A stretch of 64,000 nt of DNA, from NCBI RefSeq assembly GCF_003386095.1, contig NZ_QREG01000010.1:25499-89498 (forward strand), read 5' to 3'. Position 1 is the first letter of the stretch. Every line of letters begins with the position of its first letter. Positions 29,263-39,118 of this stretch are shown here, in pieces. A model generated the notes under the pieces. It was not told the origin of the DNA and made no database searches. It worked only from the letters and a program-made list of their open reading frames with translations. The DNA is from Marinoscillum furvescens DSM 4134. GTDB taxonomy: Bacteria; Bacteroidota; Bacteroidia; Cytophagales; Cyclobacteriaceae. Position numbers and translations under genes: made by a program.

Positions 29263-30780
29263 TTATTGTCTTCTTGGGATGCTTCTTGGATCTCCGATAT
29301 CATTGGTTACTTGCATCCAATTAGTTAAAGCCGCTTTCATTTGATCCACCTTGAAGCTGAATTCAGGGTTTAATGACAGGTTTCTTGTTTCGTGAGGATC
29401 ATTTTCCAGATCATATAGCTCAAATTCTGTACGAAACATGCTGTTTTTTAATAGCTTATAGGCTAAGGGATACTCGTCCTTATGAAATATGATCTCTTCA
29501 AAGGCGTTGTTTTGCCATGCATCGCTAGGGGTGGCATCCCAGGGCATCCAGGCTAAAGCTCGTGGTTGTTTTCGAGCATTTTCAGCTGTGGCATATGAGT
29601 CAATATCTACCTTGGGTACGTTTTGATAATTGATGTTCCACATCAAACGATACTTTCCATCTGTAATACTTCGGGTAGGGTAATATTCTTTGGGTGCCGG
29701 ACCATGTGCATTGTGCTCCGAAACCATATATTTTCTCCCAAGAGTTTTGCTTTTTCCTTCAAGTATTGGACGAAGGGACAAACCTTGTACCGTTTGAGGG
29801 ATGTCTAAACCAGCGAAATCCAGCACCGTGGGCATAATATCAACATGACCAATAAGGTCTTCCGAGATTTGGTTAGATAGTATGCCAGGCCCGGTGATGG
29901 ATAGAGGCACATGCACGCCCCAATCGTATGCCGTGGCTTTGGCCCGGTGATAACAAAAACCCTGGTCACTGGAATATATGAAAATGGTATTGTCCAGAAG
30001 TCCGGCATCTTTCACGGTTTGAATGATAGCTCCAATGACTGAATCGGCATGCTGAACCGTGGTGAGATACTCTGCATAATCCTGCCTTGTTTTAGGGGTG
30101 TTGGGCCAGTGGGGCGGGAGTTCCACAGAATCCGCATGAACACGAGGCAATTCCTTGTTTATTTTGATGTGTGACTGAAAAGGCCTGTGGGTGTTGTCCA
30201 CATTGGCTTGGATAAAAAATGGCTTTCCATTGGCAGCTGTGATAAAGTCTTTCATGGCCTGAGCACTTCCGGAAGGTTTTAAGTTGGCCTTGTCACGGAA
30301 GTCAAAAGGGAATTTCCAGACAGGACTCAAATGCCATTTTTCTGTTATACCTGTGAAATACCCATTTTGCTTGAGCACCTCAATCAAGGTCGGTATATCC
30401 TCGTGTACTCCCACTTTGTCGATCTTGGAGCCATTACGGGTAAAGTCTACATCCGGGGCATTTAGGCCAGGGGTTACGGTGTTCCGCCAATGTCCATTGG
30501 AATGTGGGTACATCCCAGTCAGGATAGATCCCCTTGACGGGGCACATGATGCAGCTGAAGCATATGCCTTTGTGAAGAAGGTGCCTTTTTGAGCAAGCGC
30601 ATCTATATTCGGCGTTTTAAGGCCGGGTACTCCCAACATGCCAAGGTGGTAGGATTGGTCATCCGTAAGTAGCAGGACAAAATTTGGTTTACGGTTTTCA
30701 GGTTGCTGAGAGCAGCTGACCAGTTTCAGTATAAAGAATATGAATACGGTGAATATGATAGGTCTCTGAATTCTTTTCAT
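29263..30780 (-). CDS. Family S1 sulfatase lipoprotein
   Basis: This 505-residue protein has a lipobox ending LKLVSC (Cys23). The catalytic start is PNFVLLLTDDQSYHLGMLG; the formylglycine residue is Cys79 in CAPSR. KWHLSPVWKFPF follows in the active-site region, and IYSSDQGFCYHRAKATAYDWG takes the place of the usual DHG/DNG segment, so the second metal-site Asp is retained in SSDQG. The start codon overlaps the stop of the preceding sulfatase by 4 bp (ATGA arrangement), so the two are translationally coupled. It acts on sulfated sugars in the periplasm or at the surface; target position unknown. Confidence 0.94.
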   Translation of the reverse strand: MKRIQRPIIFTVFIFFILKLVSCSQQPENRKPNFVLLLTDDQSYHLGMLGVPGLKTPNIDALAQKGTFFTKAYASAASCAPSRGSILTGMYPHSNGHWRNTVTPGLNAPDVDFTRNGSKIDKVGVHEDIPTLIEVLKQNGYFTGITEKWHLSPVWKFPFDFRDKANLKPSGSAQAMKDFITAANGKPFFIQANVDNTHRPFQSHIKINKELPRVHADSVELPPHWPNTPKTRQDYAEYLTTVQHADSVIGAIIQTVKDAGLLDNTIFIYSSDQGFCYHRAKATAYDWGVHVPLSITGPGILSNQISEDLIGHVDIMPTVLDFAGLDIPQTVQGLSLRPILEGKSKTLGRKYMVSEHNAHGPAPKEYYPTRSITDGKYRLMWNINYQNVPKVDIDSYATAENARKQPRALAWMPWDATPSDAWQNNAFEEIIFHKDEYPLAYKLLKNSMFRTEFELYDLENDPHETRNLSLNPEFSFKVDQMKAALTNWMQVTNDIGDPRSIPRRQ

Positions 30781-32252
30781 TTTTGACTGTTTGGAGTTTG
30801 AACCACGTGTTGCTCTCCGGGTTTGAAATTGTATTTAATGTTGTTGCCGCCAGCATTCAGTATCAGGTTGAATTTATCCAGATAAAAGGAGCGATCCCTG
30901 AAGGGGAAGTCCCCGATATCTATTAATTGCGTTTGCAGCGCACTATGCAACTCCGCCTGCTTTTGTGCATAGGTTGCGGAGTTAACCAAATTATTAAGCT
31001 GAAATGGATCTGACTGGTTATCAAAGAGCATCAATGGCCCGTCCAGGCCCACTACGTATGTGAATCGTTTATTGCGCACCGCCCGATACTCTGGATCTTT
31101 CATATTTATATCGAATGGGTGAATGTTCATAAACATAGCTGCACGATCTGCGTTAGGGTCACAAGTTTTAATGAGATCAGATATATCCTCTCCCTGAATA
31201 CCCTCAGGACGGGCAACCCCCGCAAAACTCAGGAGTGTGGGCATGATATCTGGTGTGGTGATGCCTGCATAAAGCTTCTTGCCCTTGTTATTGTCGATAG
31301 CAGGGTAGTGAATGAGGAATGGAATGTTGCTTGACTCGTTCCAAGGGAGTTGTTTTCTGAATGGATACCGGCCATGCGCGCCCATCATTTCACCATGATC
31401 AGAGGTGAAGATGATGATTGAGTTGTCATACATATCAGCTTCCTTGAGTTGAGAAATGATATCTCCTACAGCTTTATCTGTAGCTGTGCAGTGTGCGTAA
31501 TATCCTGCAAGTTCCCTTCTCACTGTGTCGTACAGGTTTTTGGGAACATTTGGGTCAATTGAAAAATCTTTGCCTTGATAAAGCCGTCGGTATTCCTCTG
31601 GGGCAGAATGGTGTGGGAAATGAGGGGTCGCCAGTGAAATAAACATAAACTGCGGTTTATTGGCTTGCCTCTTGTTTTTTACATAGTCATTTACATCATT
31701 CGCTATCGCAAAAGGGGAATATCCAGTCCATATTTTTTGAGTAGGGTCGTCATTTTCATAATAGATCATTCTATTGTAGTTATGAGAACACTCAGCTCCT
31801 TTCCAATACTCAAAACCTTGCCTGCGTTTTGGGGCTACATTTACTTTCCTGCCATGTCCATCCAGGTGCCACTTTCCCCAAAATGCCGTCTGATAACCTT
31901 CATCCTTTAGCACCTCCGCCATTGTGGTTTCATCATCCGGGAAGTGGAGGTCATTTAAAAACATGCCGGTCTCGGTTGGGAATTTTCCGGTGAGAAGAGA
32001 TGCTCGAAAAGGCGTGCAAACCGGAGAGACGGAGACCGCATTAGGTAGGTTCACTGATTGCGCTGCAAATTCATCCAAATTTGGAGTTTTCACATCCTCA
32101 TTGCCATTGTAACCTAAAGCCGAAGCTCTCCATTGATCAGTGAGAATAATGATCACGTTTGGCTGCTTAAGCTCCACTTTTTGACATGAAAGCAACAGCA
32201 GGATACAGAACAAGATGATTGGTATATGAAGTGTGTTGATTTTGAGGCTCAT
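30777..32252 (-). CDS. Family S1 sulfatase lipoprotein
   Basis: This 491-residue protein has a lipobox LLLSC (Cys23). It begins PNVIIILTDQWRASALGYNG, with Asp-Gln instead of Asp-Asp at the first metal site, as in several S1 subfamilies. The formylglycine residue is Cys79 in CTPFR, and FTSDHGEMMGAHGRYPFRK is the second metal-site region. The CTPFR motif and DQ pair are shared with the sulfatase at 39119, suggesting related subfamilies. A 218-bp gap separates it from the GH78-like gene upstream, and a weak operator copy lies 47 bp before its start, so it may start a separate transcript with its overlapping partner. Confidence 0.94.
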   Translation of the reverse strand: MSLKINTLHIPIILFCILLLLSCQKVELKQPNVIIILTDQWRASALGYNGNEDVKTPNLDEFAAQSVNLPNAVSVSPVCTPFRASLLTGKFPTETGMFLNDLHFPDDETTMAEVLKDEGYQTAFWGKWHLDGHGRKVNVAPKRRQGFEYWKGAECSHNYNRMIYYENDDPTQKIWTGYSPFAIANDVNDYVKNKRQANKPQFMFISLATPHFPHHSAPEEYRRLYQGKDFSIDPNVPKNLYDTVRRELAGYYAHCTATDKAVGDIISQLKEADMYDNSIIIFTSDHGEMMGAHGRYPFRKQLPWNESSNIPFLIHYPAIDNNKGKKLYAGITTPDIMPTLLSFAGVARPEGIQGEDISDLIKTCDPNADRAAMFMNIHPFDINMKDPEYRAVRNKRFTYVVGLDGPLMLFDNQSDPFQLNNLVNSATYAQKQAELHSALQTQLIDIGDFPFRDRSFYLDKFNLILNAGGNNIKYNFKPGEQHVVQTPNSQK

Positions 32253-32298
32253 ATGCTAAAAAAGTAAGTCACAACTTATTTGTTCATACATTTATTTC

Positions 32299-32314
32299 CA
32301 CCCTGTAGGTTCAT
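32299..32314 (-). promoter_or_regulatory. Weak candidate copy of the shared operator
   Basis: Toward the sulfatase pair the site reads ATGAACCTACAGGGTG, agreeing with the consensus AGGTAGGTGCAGGATG at 10 of 16 positions. The right position (47 bp upstream) makes it worth listing, but chance is not excluded. Confidence 0.25.
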
Positions 32315-32470
32315 GGCCAAAACGTGCTTTTACCCATAAGGCGCACAAAAAAGAACATGTAGTTATAACACATTAAACCTGATGTTTTTAAACTGGAGTT
32401 TATTGATGTGATCATGAAGCATGATTCTAACTCCTATATTGATGTAATGCATTAATTGGTTTAGTTACTT

Positions 32471-34210
32471 TTAGTCCAGTACGTTCAAACCATTTGGAAT
32501 ATCAATGTCGGATTTTACACTTCCATGGGGCTGCTTTTCATGTCTTACTTTCACCACACCATGTTTTGTAGGGTAGCTTCCTTCTACCCACTGAAGGTCA
32601 CCAAGATTAGGAGCGATCTTCACTGCATTTCCATTGTTATGAATGGTAATACCCAGAACATGCTCAGATAACCAAGCCGTGGGACCGGAAGCCCAGCCAT
32701 GGCAAAGGGAGTGTCTCAAACCCACATAGCAGTAATCACCATAGTCGGCGTGTATGTCTACTTTACCCGGAGCTGGTACTTCGTCGATACGGCCTGCATT
32801 TTCTGCCCACTCCATATTGAAGTCTTCCCAGAAGGTAGTAGCTCCCAAGTCAATCATGGCACCCCAATAATCCCTGATCACGTCCATCGCTCCTACATAA
32901 TCTCCGGCAAGGGCTCTTGCTTGAAGTACGTAGTAACCGTAGAAGGTTGATACGCCCGACAATGGATCTTGCGAGAGCCATTTGTTATTTACTTTGTCTT
33001 TATCTCTTAGTTCCGATATAGCCAATAATGCCGCAGCAGATTTATTTCCATTTGGATCAGGAACATGTTTTTGTAGTTTCTTGAGCGTTTTTTCATAGGT
33101 AGCCTTTTTTGATGGTTCATCGAGAATCGTGGTAAATTCCAGACCAGTCTTGAAAACCATCACCATAAGACTCTGCAAGCCCGCATGAACGGCTTCTTTA
33201 TTCGGACTGGTAGGCCAGTCCAGGAAACGACCACCATCAAGGGTTTCTTTGCCTTTTTTATCAATGTTGGTACTTAGTTCGTCTAGCAAGCCGAAAATAT
33301 ATGCTTTGTGTTTCTCCAGGTAAGCCAGGTCTCCGTATTGATTGTACCATTCATGCTGGATCAACAACCACCACATAGAATAGGAGCTGATGCCGTTCAT
33401 CCAACCGGGTAAGTCAGTAATGCTCTGTATTAAATCGAGGCTTTTAGGCACTACTTCGTTGGGGCCAAAGACTGCCTGAATCGTTTTTACCTCCGGGTGC
33501 ATATCTCCCACCCAGACCAATCGGTCCCTCTTTATACCGTCCCACAGGTAATCCTGCATATTTAGGTGCACCGTATACGCCCCGGTTTGCCAGATTTCAT
33601 TCAGTCTTTCGTCGTTACTTTTAAAAGAGCCCAGGTATGGGATATCCCTGTAAATGGAAATGGCGCTGATTTCCTTCAGCTTTAGTATTCTGTCCGTGTC
33701 CACCATCTCAATTTTGGCAAACCGGAAACCAGAATTCCCAATTTCAATTTTCCCCAGCCAGGGTAGCATCAATTCAAATTCCCGAATAGCATGGTCGTTG
33801 GTAGCCGTACATCCTGAATCACTGATTGAGTTCATCGCTTCGCTCACAGATTCACCGAGGGTTATTTTGATCTTAATCGGATTCTTTCCTTCGAACATTC
33901 CCGTGACTAGCTGGATCCCTCCATGAAGCTCTTTGCCAAAGTCAAGAACGAATGCCGGGTTTTTGGAACCATCCAAAGTGATCAGGTTTTTTCCTACCAA
34001 ATCAGCTTGACCATTTCCTGCTTTTAAAAGGTTTTCGAGGTTGGTAATACCTTCTTCACCGCTAGCCCACACGATTTTTTTTGCTGTAACAAACTCCCTC
34101 ACTCGGGTATCTTTATATCCTTCTGGCATTTGAGCCAAAGCTGAGATCGTGAGGGTGAGCATGAACAATGACAAGCATTGAACAAAGAGTTTTTGTGAGT
34201 TAAAATTCAT
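32471..34210 (-). CDS. GH78-like alpha-L-rhamnosidase
   Basis: This 579-residue secreted protein has a signal peptide ending ISALAQ. An N-terminal beta-sandwich is followed by an alpha/alpha-toroid typical of bacterial GH78. The core motif DGIKRDRLVWVGDMHPE (about residues 222-238) places an Asp where the GH78 general acid sits, four residues before the conserved Trp. GATTFWEDFNMEW and HGWASGPTAWLSEHVLG are further family marks. It is shorter than many GH78 enzymes because extra N-terminal domains are missing. It should release terminal alpha-L-rhamnose from oligosaccharides in the periplasm. It lies 35 bp after the GH106-like gene. Confidence 0.88.
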   Translation of the reverse strand: MNFNSQKLFVQCLSLFMLTLTISALAQMPEGYKDTRVREFVTAKKIVWASGEEGITNLENLLKAGNGQADLVGKNLITLDGSKNPAFVLDFGKELHGGIQLVTGMFEGKNPIKIKITLGESVSEAMNSISDSGCTATNDHAIREFELMLPWLGKIEIGNSGFRFAKIEMVDTDRILKLKEISAISIYRDIPYLGSFKSNDERLNEIWQTGAYTVHLNMQDYLWDGIKRDRLVWVGDMHPEVKTIQAVFGPNEVVPKSLDLIQSITDLPGWMNGISSYSMWWLLIQHEWYNQYGDLAYLEKHKAYIFGLLDELSTNIDKKGKETLDGGRFLDWPTSPNKEAVHAGLQSLMVMVFKTGLEFTTILDEPSKKATYEKTLKKLQKHVPDPNGNKSAAALLAISELRDKDKVNNKWLSQDPLSGVSTFYGYYVLQARALAGDYVGAMDVIRDYWGAMIDLGATTFWEDFNMEWAENAGRIDEVPAPGKVDIHADYGDYCYVGLRHSLCHGWASGPTAWLSEHVLGITIHNNGNAVKIAPNLGDLQWVEGSYPTKHGVVKVRHEKQPHGSVKSDIDIPNGLNVLD

Positions 34211-34245
34211 TGGATTTTTCTTTTTAGAAGCAATGGAGTCTATTA

Positions 34246-37200
34246 TTATTGACGGGTTTTCGAGATGCTTTTTATCGAAACTGGCCCTAAAAGCCCCGCA
34301 CTTGGCGGTTCTTCATTGGGTTTGATATCATCGACTATGTGCCAGGAGTACCTTTCATTTTCAGGAAGCATTTTGTCCTTGATGAGTCTGTTTCTCCAAA
34401 GGTTAGCCACTTTCACCACTAGTTCGTTTTTTCCTTGTTTCAGCTGATTTGTGACATCTAGTTGAAAAGGGTAAATCCAGGTCGTACCAACCTCTTGTCC
34501 ATTGAGTGTCACGGTCCCCATGACAGATACCTGTCCCAAATCAATCATGTAGATCTGGTTTGGACTGATCTCACCCATTTCGAAAGTGGTGGAGTAGTTG
34601 GCGGTCCCTGAGTAAAACTTTATCGCATCTGAATCAGATTGGTTCCAATCGCTCAGTGTATTGAAAGTGACAGGGCCTTTTGGTCCTATGTCTTTGTTTA
34701 AAAAGTCTACTTCCCAGCTGCCTTCTATACTTGTAGTAATTTGAGCTTCGGGGAAGTTTGAGTCATATTTAGAGTCGAGATCAGTTTCAGAAAATACGAT
34801 GTAAAAGCTCTGGTCTTTTTCAAAAGATAATGGAACTGTGGTGTACCCATCGGTTTCTTTAAAAACTGGCAATGCTCGTATCTCACCTGTTACTGCATCC
34901 CATAGCTGCGGCTTCATTCCTTGTACATTAAACGATGGAGATATGTTTAGAACATCATCGCTTTGATTGGTAATGAAATAGATGTCGCCATTGTCCGCTT
35001 CTCTATGTGTCCAGAGTATTTTGTAGTCGCCATCCAGCTTCAAGTCGCGTTTCAGGTCAATTTTTTCGAGTGCTTCTTTTAAGCTCATATTGTCGATGAC
35101 ATGACCTTCGCCAAATGATCTGAAAAGTGGCTGATCAGTTTGTTCTCCCCACAATTCAGCAGCCATGGTCTGCACTTGAGCGTCAGATTCCGGGTAGTTT
35201 TCCAGGCTAGGGGAGGTAGTAGGTGGTGCTCCGTAGATGTTTGCGCCAGCTTGTACAAGCGATTTTATTTTCTCCAATACTGATGGACGCATATTGTCTA
35301 CAGGTGGCAAGACGAGCAGTCCATAAGACATGCCATCAGGGAAAGTGAGTCTTCCATTTTTTACAGTAACCCGGTTTAGGAGTACTTCAGCATTTAGATA
35401 ATCGTAAGAATATCCCTGGGGCAATTCCGGATTGCGAGTACCAGTCATGATAGGTGTGTTTTCACCAATAAAGTAAGCAACATCTGCACTGTATTGTCCT
35501 TGTGTAAGCATGTGCTGGTTTCTTCTAAGGTAGGTCATCCATGCTTTCGATTGCTCAAACCACGTATTGTGACGGTTAAACTCGGTGCTAAACCAGGCGT
35601 TTACACCAGGCTTTCTATTGTCATCAGGTTGGTGAATGTAGAGGTGTAGCACAAAGTGATTAATACCTTCTGTGAAGCTCCAGTCTCCACGTTTTTTCAG
35701 AAGCGCAGGGTGCCTTAGGTAGGATTGGTAAGCTGCGGTGAAAGCCTCTGCCGACACCCTGGGTTTGCCATAAATATGAGCCGCAGAAGATGCAGCCTTA
35801 CATTCAATATCACCAAGCGTTCCTTCATTCCAGAACTCACCGCTGACCAGGTCAGACTGCCCACCATACATCAAAAACTCGGATGGGAAACCCCAGTGAC
35901 CATAGTTTTCCAGCCACATTTGAAGGTTGTGTTCGTTGCTCACCTTACGTAAACCTCCCACATACTCGTAGGCCACCTCGTCAGCTACTAACCTTCTCAC
36001 ATCCCACAGAAATCTATCTGAAGCATCTACACTCTGAACGATACGCCCGGAATATGTAGGTAAAAATGGTTTAGGATCGTAACTGTATTTGTCTTGAAAT
36101 TTTTGCTGGAAATCATCACTCCAGTTTTGAGATCCCATTTCGTAGCTATCTGCAATCACATATTTAAAGGCAGACTTGCTTTCTTCAGGAAGACGCTTTA
36201 GAAATTCTCCTACAAACTGATCGAAATGAAAGCGAACGAGTTCTTCGCTCATCTTATCTATTTCGTATCCTTTTCCTTGTGGTGCTGCCGGTGCATTTTT
36301 TGTTCCTGTTGGGGTCATTCCATATCGTTGGATTGTCCATTCTCCTTCCGGTGCATCCCAGATTAGATTACCATCAGCATCCATTTTGTCACTCAGATCG
36401 ATAACCTCTTTAGAGGAGATACTTAAATCATTTTGAACTACATCTGGTTGGGTGTCCCACAGGTAGCTTACAAAGGATGGGAATGGAGTGGGGTGGAGTT
36501 TTGCCAAACTTTTTTCGGCGTAACTGTCAAGTCCGGCAGCCTCAGAAATGATGATCTCGGACAATTGCCACTTATCTACTTTGGCATTTGGATAGGTATT
36601 TGACTTGAAAGTTCCTCCCAGAGCTTGAAATGCTAACCTGAAATTTTTCGCATCTGTTTCTGGTATTGCGATATGTACTGGAGCGTATTGATCGGCACCA
36701 ACATTAGGGCTTAGTTTGCTCCGGTCAATGATCAGTGATTTTACTAGGTTGAAAGAATTGTCAACCTCCGCGTAGATATCGCATTTAACCTTGAATGCAT
36801 CTTTAGAAGGTATAATTTTTACGCTTCTAGCTTTTATAGATACTTGGGATTTTATGTCTATTTGAAATTTTTCTACCGACTTTGGAAAGCCAGTGGCCGT
36901 CGAGTTATTTCCGTCAATCAATTTTTCACTGTTACCAACAGATGGCTGGATTCTAATGGTCGAATTGTCAGCAATGAGTCTTTTGCTTTCTGCTGCTATT
37001 GATGGAAATGCCAATACATACGTGTCTTGAAATTCGGCGGTTGGTTTACTCAGTTGGAGTGTGATGTTCCGCCCGCCATTTATTTTAGTTTCTGAGTAGG
37101 TCAGGTAGCGCATAGCCATTTCTGGCTTCACCCACGGCCCACCGGACTGGCTCCACCCGGGACAGTTGAATATCCCGATATCTACTCCGAGCCGCTTGCC

Positions 37201-37527
37201 TTCGACCACCGCATGTACCATGATTTCCCACCATTTTTCACTAAAGAGTGGTACCTTACCATCCTTTTCATCAGGGTTGATATTGCCTATCAGGGCGGCA
37301 CCAATACCTGCCTCCTTCATAGCTTCCAGGTCTTTTGTTAACCCTTCCTTAGATATGTCATCTCCAATCCAGTAGTAATAGCACCAGGGTTTTACACTGT
37401 CAGCAGGTGTTTGAAAGCCGTCCCTTAAGGTATTGTAATTAAGTCCAATTCCCTGACTTCCTGGTTTTTCGCAGGAGGTAGCGAAAATTGTTATTAGGCA
37501 TGCAACGAAGAGTTTTAATTTTTTCAT
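34246..37527 (-). CDS. GH106-like alpha-L-rhamnosidase lipoprotein
   Basis: This 1093-residue lipoprotein has a lipobox FATSC (Cys19). The N-terminal barrel shows GH106 marks: DSVKPWCYYYWIGDDISKEG, AMKEAGIGAALIGNINPDE, and IGIFNCPGWSQSGGPWVKPE. The middle part has ADSYEMGSQNWSD and MWLENYGHWGFPSEFLMYGGQSD. A jelly-roll with glycosidase-family-2-like sugar-binding sequence closes it (MGTVTLNGQEVGTTWIYPFQ). GH106 enzymes hydrolyse alpha-L-rhamnosides with inversion and need calcium; the Glu residues in SYEMG and LENYG are plausible active-site residues but not proven. The gene sits 7 bp after the sulfatase at 37535 and 35 bp before the GH78-like gene. Confidence 0.9.
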   Translation of the reverse strand: MKKLKLFVACLITIFATSCEKPGSQGIGLNYNTLRDGFQTPADSVKPWCYYYWIGDDISKEGLTKDLEAMKEAGIGAALIGNINPDEKDGKVPLFSEKWWEIMVHAVVEGKRLGVDIGIFNCPGWSQSGGPWVKPEMAMRYLTYSETKINGGRNITLQLSKPTAEFQDTYVLAFPSIAAESKRLIADNSTIRIQPSVGNSEKLIDGNNSTATGFPKSVEKFQIDIKSQVSIKARSVKIIPSKDAFKVKCDIYAEVDNSFNLVKSLIIDRSKLSPNVGADQYAPVHIAIPETDAKNFRLAFQALGGTFKSNTYPNAKVDKWQLSEIIISEAAGLDSYAEKSLAKLHPTPFPSFVSYLWDTQPDVVQNDLSISSKEVIDLSDKMDADGNLIWDAPEGEWTIQRYGMTPTGTKNAPAAPQGKGYEIDKMSEELVRFHFDQFVGEFLKRLPEESKSAFKYVIADSYEMGSQNWSDDFQQKFQDKYSYDPKPFLPTYSGRIVQSVDASDRFLWDVRRLVADEVAYEYVGGLRKVSNEHNLQMWLENYGHWGFPSEFLMYGGQSDLVSGEFWNEGTLGDIECKAASSAAHIYGKPRVSAEAFTAAYQSYLRHPALLKKRGDWSFTEGINHFVLHLYIHQPDDNRKPGVNAWFSTEFNRHNTWFEQSKAWMTYLRRNQHMLTQGQYSADVAYFIGENTPIMTGTRNPELPQGYSYDYLNAEVLLNRVTVKNGRLTFPDGMSYGLLVLPPVDNMRPSVLEKIKSLVQAGANIYGAPPTTSPSLENYPESDAQVQTMAAELWGEQTDQPLFRSFGEGHVIDNMSLKEALEKIDLKRDLKLDGDYKILWTHREADNGDIYFITNQSDDVLNISPSFNVQGMKPQLWDAVTGEIRALPVFKETDGYTTVPLSFEKDQSFYIVFSETDLDSKYDSNFPEAQITTSIEGSWEVDFLNKDIGPKGPVTFNTLSDWNQSDSDAIKFYSGTANYSTTFEMGEISPNQIYMIDLGQVSVMGTVTLNGQEVGTTWIYPFQLDVTNQLKQGKNELVVKVANLWRNRLIKDKMLPENERYSWHIVDDIKPNEEPPSAGLLGPVSIKSISKTRQ

Positions 37528-37534
37528 ATTATGG

Positions 37535-38944
37535 TCATTTCACTAAAGATTGTTGTTTCGCAAACTCAGCTCTGATTAATGATAATTGATTGGCATAGGC
37601 AGGGGCATCTGCCAGGTTTGTTGTTTCCAGTGGGTCATTTTTCAGGTCAAAAAGTTCTTCATAATTGTGCTCAGGGTATTGTAGGTATTTGAGACTATCT
37701 GTCACCAGCCCGTAGGTTTTTGGAATAGTGGGACTACCATTGAGTACGTGCTCGTAGTAAAAGGATGTTCTTGGGGGGTGGTGATCTTGCCTGAGCGCTT
37801 TGAGTAAGTCCCTACCTTGCATATTCGGGGGTGTCGGGATTTCAGCCAGACCTAAAATGGTTGGTGCGATATCCAGGTTTAATGCTGTGAGGTCAGGCTG
37901 GAGACCACTTACATTTTCGTCGCGTGGGTCAAAAATGATCAATGGAACACGAATGGACTCATTGTGACCAAACCACTTACCTGCCAATCCATGTTCACCT
38001 AAATAAAACCCATTGTCGCTGGTAAATATGATTATGGTGTTATCTGCCAGGCCTTTATCCTCAAGAGTTGCCCTGATGTTGCCAAGAACCTGATCGATAC
38101 CGTTAATGAGTCTGAAGTAGTTTTTAACACTTTGTTGGAAAAGAGAATCCGTTTCGAACCTCAATTTCCACCTTTTTCGAGCAATGCTTTGATCTGTTCT
38201 GAAAAATCCGGGTAGCCTGCGCCATGCTTCTTCAGTGGCTGTTGGTGCCTTAGGCACTTCCACGCCATAATATAGAGATAGGAATTCATCCTTAGGAATG
38301 AATTGCCTGGGATCACCATCTTCAGAATGGGGTGATTTAAAACTCACTGAGAGACAAAAGGGACGTTCATCCGAGGAATCTAAAAAGCTTTGAATTGATT
38401 GGTTGACGATATCTGTATAATGGGTCATATTGCCTAAAGAGTCGTAGTTCTCATATTTCGGTTGATGCATGTTCGTACATTCCCAAAAGTCGAACCTATC
38501 TGCGGGTTGGTCTTTAGGCTTTCCAACCCCATATTTACCAATAAACCCTGTCCGGTAGCCATTTGCTTGTAGCAAGAGAGGATAGGTTTTTGAAAGAGCC
38601 TCTTCTGAGAGACTTGTGGTAAAGTCCTCAATCCTATGCCTTGCCATATATTGTCCTGTTAGAATACTTGCTCTGCTGCTACAGCATATCGATGTAGTTA
38701 CGTAGGTGTTTCTGAAGTAAGCACCCTGACTAGCCAGAAGGTCAATTTCGGGCGTCTGAATTACCTTGTTTCCGGCGGCTCCCATTCCATCGTAACGCAG
38801 ATCATCAGCCAGGAGAAATATAATATTTGGTTCCTTGGGAGAACATGAAAATAGAGCCAGTCCTAAGAGTAGAGGTATGAAGATTCTAAATAGCTGCAAT
38901 TTCGGTTTGTTTTGATGTTTACTTGGGTTTTTAAATGAATGCAC
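37535..38944 (-). CDS. Family S1 sulfatase lipoprotein with unusual CCSSR active-site motif
   Basis: This 469-residue protein has a lipobox LALFSC (Cys34) preceded by a 20-residue basic N-terminus. It begins PNIIFLLADDLRYDGMG. The active-site motif is C87-C-S-S-R, where Ser replaces the Pro/Ala usually found at the third position of C-x-P/A-x-R. FTSDNGFYLGEHGLAGKWFGHNES completes the metal site and resembles sulfatases of the glucosamine/iduronate type, including the C-C pair. Cys87 should be the formylglycine precursor. It heads the minus-strand rhamnosidase operon, with an operator copy ending just 27 bp before the start codon, implying a very short leader. Confidence 0.93.
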   Translation of the reverse strand: MHSFKNPSKHQNKPKLQLFRIFIPLLLGLALFSCSPKEPNIIFLLADDLRYDGMGAAGNKVIQTPEIDLLASQGAYFRNTYVTTSICCSSRASILTGQYMARHRIEDFTTSLSEEALSKTYPLLLQANGYRTGFIGKYGVGKPKDQPADRFDFWECTNMHQPKYENYDSLGNMTHYTDIVNQSIQSFLDSSDERPFCLSVSFKSPHSEDGDPRQFIPKDEFLSLYYGVEVPKAPTATEEAWRRLPGFFRTDQSIARKRWKLRFETDSLFQQSVKNYFRLINGIDQVLGNIRATLEDKGLADNTIIIFTSDNGFYLGEHGLAGKWFGHNESIRVPLIIFDPRDENVSGLQPDLTALNLDIAPTILGLAEIPTPPNMQGRDLLKALRQDHHPPRTSFYYEHVLNGSPTIPKTYGLVTDSLKYLQYPEHNYEELFDLKNDPLETTNLADAPAYANQLSLIRAEFAKQQSLVK

Positions 38945-38971
38945 TAAAATATCCTATCAAAAAATGATACT

Positions 38972-38987
38972 CATCCTGCACCTTACT
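38972..38987 (-). promoter_or_regulatory. Putative shared operator, copy 4
   Basis: Toward the sulfatase/rhamnosidase operon it reads AGTAAGGTGCAGGATG, 27 bp before the start codon. The 3-prime half GGTGCAGGATG is identical to the copy before the aldolase gene. Confidence 0.6.
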
Positions 38988-39051
38988 GAGGTGGGAGTTA
39001 ATAAGTGCAATCAGACCTATCAGAATTCTGGTTTGGACGAAATAGTGGTTC

Positions 39052-39067
39052 ATGTAGGAACGGGATG
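39052..39067 (+). promoter_or_regulatory. Putative shared operator, copy 5
   Basis: ATGTAGGAACGGGATG lies 51 bp before the sulfatase at 39119. It agrees with copy 2 at 14 of 16 positions, including the CGGGATG variant half site. Copies 4 and 5 serve the two divergent units of this 174-bp intergenic region. Confidence 0.55.
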
Positions 39068-39118
39068 CCGGAGCAATTGAGATTATTTAAACTTGAACCT
39101 GACTAGTATACCTAGATT

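Noticed and set aside
28776..29324. Open frames of 98 and 135 codons on opposite strands in the 28.4-29.3 kb gap
   Set aside because: They overlap each other, show no signal, motif or family resemblance, and one runs into the start of the sulfatase stop region. Chance frames are more likely.
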